DNA of 64,000 nucleotides, taken from the NCBI GenBank assembly GCA_043774625.1, contig JAYVTG010000097.1, positions 62,001 through 126,000 of the forward strand, written 5' to 3'. Of this stretch, positions 18,564-27,791 are shown one piece after another (the stretch's first letter is position 1; each line of letters begins with the position of its first letter). A program made the position numbers and the translations under genes. Under the pieces are notes generated by a model. The model saw only the letters and a program-made list of their open reading frames with translations. It did no database searches and was not told where the DNA came from. Source of the stretch: JAAFIP01 sp043774625 (lineage in GTDB: Bacteria; Pseudomonadota; Gammaproteobacteria; Burkholderiales; Burkholderiaceae_C).

Positions 18564-18618
18564 ATGGTTGTCTCACTGTGTTTTTAACAGCATGTTGCAT
18601 TTGAAGTATGAAGATTTC

Positions 18619-18647
18619 ATGACAAATAAATGTCAATTTTGTGACGA
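18619..18647 (-). promoter_or_regulatory. Pho box upstream of ppk1
   Basis: Three 7-mers with 11-bp period, on the minus strand TCGTCAC, TTGACAT, TTGTCAT (18641-18647, 18630-18636, 18619-18625), separated by 4 bp each, 56 bp before the ppk1 start. Confidence 0.6.
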
Positions 18648-18685
18648 GCCATTTTTAACCACACAGCATACACCTGCACAACAAC

Positions 18686-19534
18686 TTATAACATCGCAAA
18701 GTGCCTGCGATAACGCGGTGCGATATCGTCAGTGTGCATCAGCATTGGCAAGTCTGCGCTATTGAAGTCTGGGTCCCACGCTGGCGGGCCCATCACCCGT
18801 GCACCCATGCGCAACATGCCTTTAATCAAGGCGGGAGGGTCTACATCCACAACATCATTGAGTTTTTCTACGGGTAAGGGCAAATGCGGCTGTGCTGAAT
18901 ATTCATCCGCAGCCATATAGTTTTGCTTGACCTGGCGCCAAATACTCGCAGCAGCGTGGCCACTGATGACACCGTTATGCAGCAGGGGAATGCTGGCACT
19001 GCCCACCAGGCAGTCCAGCTGGTTACGCTGCATAAATTCATACAGCGCACCCCACAGCGCCAATATCACACCCCCGTGGCGGTGATCTGGGTGCACGCAA
19101 CTACGGCCCAGCTCGACCATGTTGTGGCGCAAGGCGCTCAGACTAGACAGATCAAATTCTGTGTCGCTATAAAAACCACCTGCGCGGCAGGCCTGGGTGG
19201 GTGTGAGTACCCGGTAAGTGCCAATCACTTCAGCCGTATCAGCATCGCGCACAATCAGGTGCTCGCAAAAGTCGTCAAAGTGGTCAATGTCGTGGTCTGC
19301 AACCGGGCAATTGAGCCGCGCACCCATTTCCCCTGCAAAAACCGCGTAACGCAGGCGCTGGGCCTCACGCACTTCGTCTAAATGCCTTGCCCATACGACT
19401 TGGATTGCGTTGCCTTTCTGGTTGACCACTGTTGCATCACGGACTGCATTTTGCGCATTAGAGCGTGGATGAAGTGACCCCCGAGGTAAGGCTGCGGGAG
19501 ACAAGGCAAATGTGGGTACTGGTAGTTCTTTCAT
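18686..19534 (-). CDS. GNAT-fold N-acyltransferase, OlsB-like
   Basis: A 282-residue acyltransferase of the type that joins a 3-hydroxyacyl-ACP to ornithine, the first step of ornithine lipid synthesis. Seen: RLRYAVFAGEMGARL, the DHDIDHFDDFCEHLIV block, GTYRVLTP, GGFYSDTEFDL and ELGRSCVHPDHRHGGVI (acyl-carrier binding region), all typical of this family. OlsA is not in the window. Ornithine lipids replace phospholipids in phosphate starvation, which fits its neighbours and a Pho-box-like repeat upstream. Alternative: a related hemolysin-type acyltransferase with another amine acceptor. Confidence 0.78.
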   Translation of the reverse strand: MKELPVPTFALSPAALPRGSLHPRSNAQNAVRDATVVNQKGNAIQVVWARHLDEVREAQRLRYAVFAGEMGARLNCPVADHDIDHFDDFCEHLIVRDADTAEVIGTYRVLTPTQACRAGGFYSDTEFDLSSLSALRHNMVELGRSCVHPDHRHGGVILALWGALYEFMQRNQLDCLVGSASIPLLHNGVISGHAAASIWRQVKQNYMAADEYSAQPHLPLPVEKLNDVVDVDPPALIKGMLRMGARVMGPPAWDPDFNSADLPMLMHTDDIAPRYRRHFAML

Positions 19535-19570
19535 GGCTTACTCCTTTTGCAAGGAGTTTTGCAGTTGCGC

Positions 19571-19610
19571 GTGACGCAGGCATGTCAGTTTGATGGCGAC
19601 CGTGTGACAT
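19571..19610 (-). promoter_or_regulatory. Possible Pho box upstream of the OlsB-like gene
   Basis: Four 7-mers with 11-bp period on the minus strand: ATGTCAC, TCGCCAT, CTGACAT, GCGTCAC. Two match the PhoB half-site well and two poorly. It ends 37 bp before the gene. Confidence 0.42.
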
Positions 19611-19620
19611 CAGGGCTTGC

Positions 19621-19662
19621 AATATTTCCATAATTCAATTATTATTGAATTATGGAAATATT
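19621..19662. promoter_or_regulatory. Perfect 42-bp palindrome, likely ArsR operator
   Basis: Two perfect 19-bp arms around a 4-bp centre: AATATTTCCATAATTCAAT at 19621-19639, TATT, then its exact reverse complement at 19644-19662. The arsR ATG (19652) is inside the right arm. AT-rich dyads of this sort are ArsR-family operators; here binding would cover the start codon. Confidence 0.75.
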
Positions 19663-19987
19663 AACTTCGACTTCAGCCATCGACGAACCGCGTGTTTTGG
19701 CGTCGCTTACCGCTTTAGCGCAAACACAGCGCCTACGGGCTTTTCGCGCCCTGGTGGTGGCGGGTGCCGATGGTCTGACACCCAGCGCAATGGCGGCCTT
19801 GCTGGACATCGCCCCCAGCGCACTGTCCTTTCATTTGAAAGAACTGGTGCACAGCGGCCTGTGTAGCGCCGAGCAGCGTGGCCGCAACCTGATTTACCGC
19901 GCCAACTACGGCCAGATGACCGCGTTGTTGGCGTATTTGACCGAACACTGCTGCGCTGCAGCAACCGAAAAAACAGATTGTTGTTGA
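19652..19987 (+). CDS. arsR: ArsR-family arsenic repressor
   Basis: A 111-residue winged-helix repressor. Seen: recognition helix region SPSALSFHLKEL-like sequence (APSALSFHLKEL), the wing RGRNLIYRAN, and a C-terminal tail with two Cys pairs (HCCAAATEKTDCC). C-terminal vicinal Cys resemble the As(III) site of the Acidithiobacillus type ArsR rather than the ELCVC site of E. coli. It heads an arsI-arsC-aqpS operon and starts inside its presumed operator, implying autorepression. Divergent from the OlsB-like gene. Confidence 0.9.
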   Translation: MEILTSTSAIDEPRVLASLTALAQTQRLRAFRALVVAGADGLTPSAMAALLDIAPSALSFHLKELVHSGLCSAEQRGRNLIYRANYGQMTALLAYLTEHCCAAATEKTDCC

Positions 19988-20046
19988 GCAGTCTGCGCGC
20001 CCAAGGTTTTTAACTGCTTTATTTAACCCACCCAGAAAGGCACAGT

Positions 20047-20583
20047 ATGAAACGCTTTCACGTCCATATCGCTGTTGACAGCATTGACAACTCCGTCAAC
20101 TTTTACAGCAAACTATTTGGCCAGGCACCGTCGGTGCAGCACGGTGACTACGCCAAATGGATGCTGGATGACCCGCGCGTGAATTTTGCTATTTCTACAC
20201 GCAGCCAGACCACGGGCCTAGACCATTTGGGTTTTCAGCTAGACAGCAAAGAAGAGTTGGACGACATGACGGCGCAACTGCAAAAAGCCGATCTTGCCGT
20301 GTTTGGCCAAGGCGCTGCCACCTGTTGTTATGCCCAAAGCGACAAAGGCTGGGTGCATGACCCGCAAGGCATTGCTTGGGAAAGTTTTGTGACAACAGGG
20401 TCGTCAACTACCTACGGAACCGATACCGCTGCCAACAACCAGATCGAAAGCGCTTGCTGTGCGCCGCAGGCTGTAGCTGTTGATGCAGTGGCAAGCACCA
20501 GCAAACCGCGCGTCAAACTTGGGCAAATTGCAGTTGCCACCAGCTGCGGTACAAGCCCTTCGACAGGCAGTAGCTGCTGCTAA
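20047..20583 (+). CDS. arsI: ArsI/CadI-type glyoxalase-fold enzyme (C-As lyase)
   Basis: VOC-fold metalloenzyme of the ArsI/CadI group; ArsI cleaves the C-As bond of trivalent methyl- or aryl-arsenicals with Fe(II) and O2. Seen: RFHVHIAVDSID with the first metal His (residue 5), GLDHLGFQ with the second His, vicinal Cys in AATCCYAQSDKGW that bind the arsenical in ArsI, and AWESF with the metal Glu. A C-terminal extension has more Cys pairs (ESACCAPQ, GSSCC), common in these proteins. Follows arsR by 59 bp. The vicinal Cys favour ArsI over a cadmium-only CadI. Confidence 0.85.
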   Translation: MKRFHVHIAVDSIDNSVNFYSKLFGQAPSVQHGDYAKWMLDDPRVNFAISTRSQTTGLDHLGFQLDSKEELDDMTAQLQKADLAVFGQGAATCCYAQSDKGWVHDPQGIAWESFVTTGSSTTYGTDTAANNQIESACCAPQAVAVDAVASTSKPRVKLGQIAVATSCGTSPSTGSSCC

Positions 20584-20623
20584 ACACGCGCTCTTCAAAT
20601 TAATTTATCACCTTGTCAACATC

Positions 20624-21121
20624 ATGACTACATCTCTGAACGTCCTGTTTCTGTGTACCCATAACTCGGCCCGCAGTATTCTGGCCGAGGCACTGCTAAA
20701 CCATTACGGTAAAGACCGCTTCAAAGGGTTTTCTGCTGGCAGCAGCCCGCGAGACAACCAGCAACCCAACCCGCTGGGCTTGCAGGTGCTGCGAGATGCA
20801 GGCATTTCTACTGAAGGTTTGCGCAGCAAAAGTTGGGACGAGTTTGCCCTGCCCACGGCACCCCACATGGACTTGGTCATCACCGTGTGCGACAACGCCG
20901 CTGGCGAGGTGTGCCCCTATTGGCCCGGCCAGCCCGCCACCGCGCACTGGGGCTACCCAGACCCCAGCGCAGGCGACGCAACTGATAACCAGAAGCTGCT
21001 GGCCTTCAAAAATACCCTGCACACCATGCGCAAGCGCATAGAACTGCTCATCAGCTTACCTGCCGACAAGCTGCACAAGCTAGAACTACAAACTGCTGCC
21101 CGTGATTTGTCTGCATCATGA
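20624..21121 (+). CDS. arsC: Arsenate reductase, low-molecular-weight phosphatase type
   Basis: Cytoplasmic arsenate reductase of 165 residues. Seen: N-terminal phosphatase loop VLFLCTHNSARS, the TVCDNAAGEVCPYWPG block with further Cys, and the acid/base DPS in GYPDPSAG. ATG at 20624 is chosen over the longer open frame because it places the P-loop near residue 10, as in the family. Its stop overlaps the aqpS start by 4 bp (ATGA), so translation is coupled: reduce arsenate, then export arsenite. Confidence 0.93.
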   Translation: MTTSLNVLFLCTHNSARSILAEALLNHYGKDRFKGFSAGSSPRDNQQPNPLGLQVLRDAGISTEGLRSKSWDEFALPTAPHMDLVITVCDNAAGEVCPYWPGQPATAHWGYPDPSAGDATDNQKLLAFKNTLHTMRKRIELLISLPADKLHKLELQTAARDLSAS

Positions 21122-21840
21122 GTGCCGTCAATCACCACACACCCCTAGACAAAACCGCAAGTTACAGCCTGACACAACGCGCCCTGGCCGAATGCCTGGG
21201 CACGGCCATGTTGCTGTGCGCCGTCATTGGCTCAGGCATCATGGCTGAACGCTTGAGTGGTGGCAATAACGGCGTCGCACTGCTGGCCAATACCTTGGCA
21301 ACGGTGTTTGCATTGTTTGTTTTGATTGAAATTCTGGGGCCGATCAGCGGAGCGCACTTTAACCCGCTGGTTAGCATTATTTACCTGCCAAAACAACCTG
21401 CAGCCAGCGTAGAATATGCGCAAGCAGCTACTATTTATATAGCAGCGCAATTGGCAGGTGCTGTGTTGGGCGCATGGCTTGCCAACGCCATGTTTGACTT
21501 GCCGGTGCTGCACACCAGTGCCAAGCTGCGTGGCGGCTGGGGGCAGTGGCTGGCAGAAGCCGTGGCCACTGCGGGCTTGATTTTCGTCATCGCACGTGCG
21601 GGTGCAGCGGGGGTGCACGCCAAAGCCAGTGCGCTGGTAGCTTGTTACATTGGCGCGGCCTATTGGTTTACCGCCAGCACGTCGTTCGCCAACCCCGCTG
21701 CCGTGATGGGCCGCATGCTGAGCGACAGTTTTGCAGGTATCGCACCGGCCAGTGCTTGGGGTTTTGTACTGGCGCAATGTGTGGGTGCCGTGGCGGGGGT
21801 GTGGGCATCGAAGGCGTTTGCAGCACCTGCGCGCCAGTGA
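21118..21840 (+). CDS. aqpS: Aquaglyceroporin (AqpS-like) of the arsenic operon
   Basis: Six-helix MIP channel, 240 residues, likely passing As(III) or methylarsenite out of the cell. Seen: half-helix motifs HFNPLVS (NPA replaced by NPL) and FANPAAVMGR. Coupled to arsC, as in rhizobial ars operons where AqpS replaces ArsB. No ArsB or Acr3 is seen in the window. Between the first NPL loop and the next helix lies SVEYAQAATIYIA, encoded by a dispersed repeat. Confidence 0.87.
   Translation: MSAVNHHTPLDKTASYSLTQRALAECLGTAMLLCAVIGSGIMAERLSGGNNGVALLANTLATVFALFVLIEILGPISGAHFNPLVSIIYLPKQPAASVEYAQAATIYIAAQLAGAVLGAWLANAMFDLPVLHTSAKLRGGWGQWLAEAVATAGLIFVIARAGAAGVHAKASALVACYIGAAYWFTASTSFANPAAVMGRMLSDSFAGIAPASAWGFVLAQCVGAVAGVWASKAFAAPARQ
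21402..21445 (-). repeat. Dispersed repeat copy 7, inside aqpS
   Basis: Reverse-orientation copy (GCCAGCG, AGAATATGCGCAAGCAG, CTACTATTTATATAGC), read in frame as ASVEYAQAATIYIA. Confidence 0.85.
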
Positions 21841-21870
21841 CGGCGTAAAATGCCCAAAAAAGGAGCCACT

Positions 21871-22158
21871 ATGAATATCGAGCAAATGAGCGAAGAGTTT
21901 TCCCAGCAACTGGCCCGCGACGGCTATACCGAAACGCTGACCCGTACCTGGGAGCCGAACCAGCAGGTCGCCACCCACAGCCACCCCTTTGACGCCCACG
22001 CCATGGTGCTGCAAGGCGGATTCACACTCAGCTGGAACGGCCAATCGAAAACCCTAGGGCCTGGCGACACCTTCAGCATGGCTGCGGGTTGCGACCATGT
22101 GGAGCAGTACGGCCCGCAGGGCGCCACGTACTTGGTGGGGCGCAAATACCAAGCCTAG
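21871..22158 (+). CDS. Small cupin-domain protein
   Basis: A 95-residue single-cupin protein. Seen: THSHPFDAHAMVLQGGFTL, carrying the G-x5-H-x-H-like metal site and ending strand, and GDTFSMAAGCDHVEQYG with a further His. The start ATG at 21871 has a strong AAGGAG 5-6 bp upstream. It is 30 bp after aqpS in the same direction and may be the last gene of the ars transcript. Function not established. Confidence 0.8.
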   Translation: MNIEQMSEEFSQQLARDGYTETLTRTWEPNQQVATHSHPFDAHAMVLQGGFTLSWNGQSKTLGPGDTFSMAAGCDHVEQYGPQGATYLVGRKYQA

Positions 22159-22230
22159 GTAAGCTGGCTGGGCGTCGTGTAGGTGCAGCTGGTACATTCG
22201 GCAGGCCAGTGCACCAGATGATGCAGCCGT

Positions 22231-23565
22231 TCAGGCGGTCACAGCATCTACCAAGCGCTGCGCACAGCTTTGGGCTTGCGCGGCGTTGCGCGCTTCCACC
22301 ATCACGCGCAACAATGGCTCGGTGCCACTGGCGCGAATGAGCACGCGGCCCGTCTGGCCCAGTTCTTGAGTCACATCCTGCGTGGTTTTCTCCAGCAGGG
22401 CATTGGTTTCCCAGTTTTCCTGGCCAGGCTTTAGGCGCACATTGAGCAGCACCTGCGGGAACAGCGTCAAACCTTCCAGAAGTTGCGCCATGCTTTTACC
22501 GCTGCGTTGTACGGCTTGTAGCACTTGCAGCGCGCTAATCAGGCCATCACCCGTGGTGTGCTTGTCTAGCGCCAGCAGGTGGCCCGAGCCTTCGCCACCC
22601 AGCAGCCAGCCGTGTTTTTCCAGTGCTTCCAGCACGTAGCGGTCGCCCACTTTGGCGCGCACAAACTGCACGCCTTTTTCTTTCAGGGCCACTTCTACGG
22701 CCATATTGGTCATTAACGTGCCCACCGCACCGGGTACTGCTTCGCCGCGCTGCAATCGCTCGGTCACCATCAGGTACAGCACTTCGTCGCCGTTGAACAA
22801 CCGCCCCGTTGCGTCCACCACCTGCAGGCGGTCGGCATCGCCGTCCAGCGCAACGCCGTAGTGGGCGTGGTTGGCTTTGACTGCAGCCACCAAAGCTGCG
22901 GGGTGCGTGGCACCCACGTCTTTGTTGATATTCAAACCGTCTGGTGCACAGCCGATGGAAATGACTTCTGCACCGAGTTCGTGCAGAGCCTTGGGTGCGA
23001 TGTGGTAACCCGCGCCGTGAGCCGCATCGACGACAATTTTGAGGCCCTTGAGCGACAGGTCATTGGCAAAAGTGGACTTGGCAAATTCAATATAACGACC
23101 TGCGGCGTCGTCCAGGCGGCGGCTTTTGCCCAATTTGGCGGATTCTGCCCACACGGGCTCTTGCTTTAATGCGGCTTCGACAGCCTCTTCCCACGCATCC
23201 GGCAACTTGGCACCCTGTGCGCTGAAAAACTTAATGCCGTTGTCTTCAAACGGGTTGTGGCTGGCGCTGATGACTACGCCCAGACTGGCTCTCAAGGCCC
23301 GCGTCAGGTAGGCTACGCCGGGTGTGGGCAGGGGGCCAAGCAAGATCACGTCCACACCGGCAGAGTTAAAGCCAGACTCCAGCGCGGATTCGAGCATATA
23401 GCCGCTGATGCGCGTGTCTTTGCCAATCATCACGGTGGGGCGTGCTTCGGTTTTGCGCAGCACGTGGCCCACCGCATGGGCCAAACGCAGCACAAAGTCT
23501 GGGGTGATGGGCGCTACGCCTACGGTGCCGCGAATGCCGTCGGTGCCAAAATATTGTCTTGCCAT
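22231..23565 (-). CDS. glmM: Phosphoglucosamine mutase
   Basis: Converts glucosamine-6-phosphate to glucosamine-1-phosphate for UDP-GlcNAc and cell-wall synthesis. 444 residues, normal. Seen: start RQYFGTDGIRGTVG, the phosphoserine loop VVISASHNPFEDNGIK (about residues 97-112), metal loop ALDGDADRLQ, the sugar loop GGEGSGHLL and the phosphate loop RASGTEPLLRVM. Directly downstream of folP as in most beta- and gammaproteobacteria. Confidence 0.97.
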   Translation of the reverse strand: MARQYFGTDGIRGTVGVAPITPDFVLRLAHAVGHVLRKTEARPTVMIGKDTRISGYMLESALESGFNSAGVDVILLGPLPTPGVAYLTRALRASLGVVISASHNPFEDNGIKFFSAQGAKLPDAWEEAVEAALKQEPVWAESAKLGKSRRLDDAAGRYIEFAKSTFANDLSLKGLKIVVDAAHGAGYHIAPKALHELGAEVISIGCAPDGLNINKDVGATHPAALVAAVKANHAHYGVALDGDADRLQVVDATGRLFNGDEVLYLMVTERLQRGEAVPGAVGTLMTNMAVEVALKEKGVQFVRAKVGDRYVLEALEKHGWLLGGEGSGHLLALDKHTTGDGLISALQVLQAVQRSGKSMAQLLEGLTLFPQVLLNVRLKPGQENWETNALLEKTTQDVTQELGQTGRVLIRASGTEPLLRVMVEARNAAQAQSCAQRLVDAVTA

Positions 23566-23611
23566 GCTCGTTGCCTCCTGTTTTTTAGAATTAAACGTAT
23601 TTTACGCCTCT

Positions 23612-23655
23612 AGCCAGCGTAGATTATGCGTGAGTAGCTACTTTTTTCATAGCAT
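23612..23655 (-). repeat. Dispersed repeat copy 8, end of folP
   Basis: Reverse-orientation copy (GCCAGCG, AGATTATGCGTGAGTAG, CTACTTTTTTCATAGC). The folP frame enters it and stops at TAA inside it, giving the C-terminus NAMKKVATHA. Confidence 0.75.
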
Positions 23656-24508
23656 TCCACACCGCCAGTGCCTGCGCAGTTTCGCGTACATCATGTACCC
23701 GCACAATGCTGGCACCGCGTTCTACGGCCAACAACGCTGCGGCCACGCTGGGCAGCATGCGGTCTGCTGCGTCCAGCCCCGTCACTGCGCCCAAAGAAGA
23801 CTTGCGCGACCAGCCCGCCAACATGGGGTAACCCAGGCTCAGCAGTTCTGCCTGGCGCGCCAGCAGCGCAAAGTTTTGTTCCACACTTTTGCCAAAACCA
23901 ATACCGGGGTCGATGACGATACGGTTTTTAAACGATTCAGCAGCGTTTTTACCTATCAAATCAGCCTGTTGCCAGCGCGGAATATGCGCGAGCAGCTCAC
24001 AAAAAGATAGCAACTGGTTTTTCACTTCTGCCACGGTATCAGCACCATGCATCGGCTCTACCTGCATGGTCTGCGGGTCACGGTGCATGTGCATCAGCAC
24101 CACGCCGCACTGGCCATGCTGCGCTACCACTTGCGCCGCGCCGCTTTGGCGAAAAGCCCAAATATCGTTAATGATGTCTACGCCCAGGTCCAGCGCGGCC
24201 AGCATCACTTCTGGCTTGTAGGTGTCCACCGACACCGGCACGCCCAGCTTGACCGCCGCCCGCACCAGTGGCAACACCCGCGCCAGTTCGTCAGCCAGCG
24301 GCAGCGGCGCAGCCCCGGGGCGTGACGACTCGCCGCCTATGTCCAAAATATGCGCCCCGTCCTTGATCAATTGCTCGCAATGCGCCAAGGCATCACGCGT
24401 GTTGGCATGTAGCCCGCCGTCTGAAAACGAGTCGGGCGTGACGTTGACAATGCCCATGATCTTGGGAGTTGTCAGTTCGATCTGGAAGCGGGTGGTTTGC
24501 CAATGCAT
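23624..24508 (-). CDS. folP: Dihydropteroate synthase
   Basis: Folate enzyme joining p-aminobenzoate to dihydropterin pyrophosphate; the sulfonamide target. 294 residues from ATG at 24508. Seen: GIVNVTPDSFSDGG, DIGGESSRPGA, SVDTYKPEV, VIDPGIGFGKS, GWSRKSSLG and IVRVHDV. The segment CELLAHIPRWQQADLIGKNA between the amidase-like helices and VIDPGIGFGK is an insertion caused by a dispersed repeat; the usual family has a short loop there. A second repeat forms the C-terminus. The open frame begins 45 bp further upstream (24553), a possible alternative start. Confidence 0.95.
   Translation of the reverse strand: MHWQTTRFQIELTTPKIMGIVNVTPDSFSDGGLHANTRDALAHCEQLIKDGAHILDIGGESSRPGAAPLPLADELARVLPLVRAAVKLGVPVSVDTYKPEVMLAALDLGVDIINDIWAFRQSGAAQVVAQHGQCGVVLMHMHRDPQTMQVEPMHGADTVAEVKNQLLSFCELLAHIPRWQQADLIGKNAAESFKNRIVIDPGIGFGKSVEQNFALLARQAELLSLGYPMLAGWSRKSSLGAVTGLDAADRMLPSVAAALLAVERGASIVRVHDVRETAQALAVWNAMKKVATHA
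23969..24015 (-). repeat. Dispersed repeat copy 9, inside folP
   Basis: Reverse-orientation copy (TTGCCAGCGCGGAATATG, CGCGAGCAGC, AGATAGCAACT). In FolP it reads CELLAHIP. The same peptide ELLAHIPR appears in RlmE (copy 14) and the homology extends about 25 bp past the core. Confidence 0.85.
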
Positions 24509-24570
24509 TTCTGGATGGTAACAAAGCTTGTTTTCTTGTGGGCGTGTATGCATACGGCTTAATCTTGTAC

Positions 24571-24644
24571 GCAGGGTGAGCGTATCCTGCAGCCCCTCAT
24601 GTAGGAGTACCTAAAATCGGGTCAACAGCATACGCTCACCCTGC
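24571..24644. repeat. 15-bp perfect inverted repeat
   Basis: GCAGGGTGAGCGTAT at 24571-24585 and its exact reverse complement at 24630-24644, with a 44-nt loop that holds the CTCATGTAGGAGTACC element. Confidence 0.7.
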
Positions 24645-24725
24645 TGCGATTGGGGTTGGCGTTCAGACAGTCACGGCCTCGGGGGTTGTGGATATTTAAC
24701 CGTTGCTCGCCCACCATTTTTGCTG

Positions 24726-24823
24726 CTTGGTGAGTCTTTGGCGCAGTGTGCGCGGGCTCCGCGATTTATGCGTATGCCGCATCATGAGCGGAACCGCGCA
24801 CACTGCGCCAAAGACTCACCAAG
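24726..24823. repeat. Perfect 30-bp inverted repeat between ftsH and folP
   Basis: Left arm 24726-24755 (starting CTTGGTGAGTCTTTGG) and right arm 24794-24823 are exact reverse complements, separated by 38 nt. Both strands would form a very stable hairpin just after the ftsH stop; no T-run, so a structure blocking read-through into folP or an mRNA-stabilising hairpin are both possible. Confidence 0.85.
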
Positions 24824-24880
24824 CCCGTGCAAAACGCAAAACGGAGCCGAAGCCCCGTTCTTACAAGAAGTACAAGGGAC

Positions 24881-26809
<1,929 letters not shown>

Positions 26810-27176
26810 TCCAAGGGCATGGTGCCCGATGACTACAAATATGAGGCTATTTTAGGCTTTTCAAGCACTGTTTTGGTGGTTTGGGCGGTAACTGGGGGTT
26901 TTGCAGGGCTATTCGTGGCTTTATGGGCTTTATTTGCTTTGCTGGCATTGGTTTGCTTCGCCGCTCATGCTTGGTCTCTGGCTGCGGGTGGGTGCCGTGG
27001 CTGGGTGGGTCTGCTTCGCCGCTCTACTTTGGCCACTGGCTGCTGATGGGTGCACGTCGAGTGTGCTCATGCAGGAGTACCTGAAATCGCCCACTCGCCA
27101 TGCCTCCATCCGCGCTGCATGGGGGGTTGCGCTCTGTGGTTTCTGGCCTATCTTTTGTAGTGGTGGTATTGTGGTC

Positions 27177-27220
27177 ACTATGAAAATAATAGCTGCTTGC
27201 GCATATTCTGCGCTGGCAAC
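27177..27220 (+). repeat. Dispersed repeat copy 10 (accessory region)
   Basis: ACTATGAAAATAATAGC head, TGCTTGCGCATATTC, TGCGCTGGC. Begins the first of three longer repeats. Confidence 0.85.
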
Positions 27221-27440
27221 TGGCATTTTTCTCTAACATCCGCATAAACACAGCGCAACAGACTGCGCACACCGCTCACACTGCGCTAGCGCATCATGGA
27301 CTGTACGCACACGCAACTTGCTCAGAAGGCGCGGCGATAGTAACAAAGGCTTGCCGGATTTCACGCTTAATTTATACCTGATACTATTTACAGTGTAGTG
27401 GCTAGCAAAGCTAGTGTGCAAGCGGCTTGTCACGCCTTTT
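27221..27440 (+). repeat. Longer repeat A (upstream of first toxin-antitoxin pair)
   Basis: Shares with copy C (29245) the blocks CGCATAMAYACWGMGCAAC, CTCAGAAGGC, GCGATAGTAAC, AAGGCTTGCCGG, TTTATACCTGAT. It lacks the middle block seen in B and C. Confidence 0.7.
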
Positions 27441-27497
27441 CAAAGTCAATGCATACATTTGAGCACATACGGCACACAACGGTATAATCCTGTTTAG

Positions 27498-27791
27498 ATG
27501 CTTAAAAAACCGATCCGCTGGAGTCCCGAAAAAAATATAGAGCTCATGCAAGAGCGAAGTATTTCGTTTGAAGAGATCCTCTCCTGCATTGAACAGGGTG
27601 GCCTGCTGACTGTTTTAGACCATCCAAATCAGCAAAAGTATCCGGGCCAGAGAATTTGGGTGGTGAAAGTCCGAGGCTACGCTCACCTGGTTCCGCTGGT
27701 CGAGTCAGAAGATGAAATATTCCTTAAAACAATTAAGCCTAGTCGCAAAGCGACGAAGCAGTTTCTAAGCGAGGTTAGCGATGAAGAGTGA
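27498..27791 (+). CDS. BrnT-like toxin of a type II toxin-antitoxin pair
   Basis: A 97-residue basic protein. Seen: KKPIRWSPEKNIELMQERSI-like opening, FEEILSCIEQGG, HPNQQKYPGQRIWVVKVRGY and FLKTIKPSRKATKQFL, the layout of small BrnT-like (RelE-fold) ribonuclease toxins. Its stop overlaps the downstream CopG-type antitoxin start by 11 bp, the toxin-first order typical of brnTA. RNase activity is inferred from family, not from visible catalytic residues. Confidence 0.7.
   Translation: MLKKPIRWSPEKNIELMQERSISFEEILSCIEQGGLLTVLDHPNQQKYPGQRIWVVKVRGYAHLVPLVESEDEIFLKTIKPSRKATKQFLSEVSDEE

Larger units (their letters stand above)
24509..24880. other. Gap between ftsH and folP with two inverted repeats
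   Basis: No supported gene. Contains a 15-bp inverted repeat (24571-24585 with 24630-24644), a 24-bp element repeated at 27066, and a perfect 30-bp inverted repeat. In many relatives ftsH and folP are much closer together. Confidence 0.5.
26810..27497. other. Gene-poor stretch upstream of ftsH
   Basis: No convincing gene in 0.69 kb. It must contain the ftsH promoter, but no clear boxes stand out. Seen: near-duplicate TTTGCTTCGCCGCTC / TCTGCTTCGCCGCTC (26950 and 27009), a 24-bp element shared with 24596, a dispersed repeat at 27177 and the first copy of a longer repeat. Confidence 0.45.
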
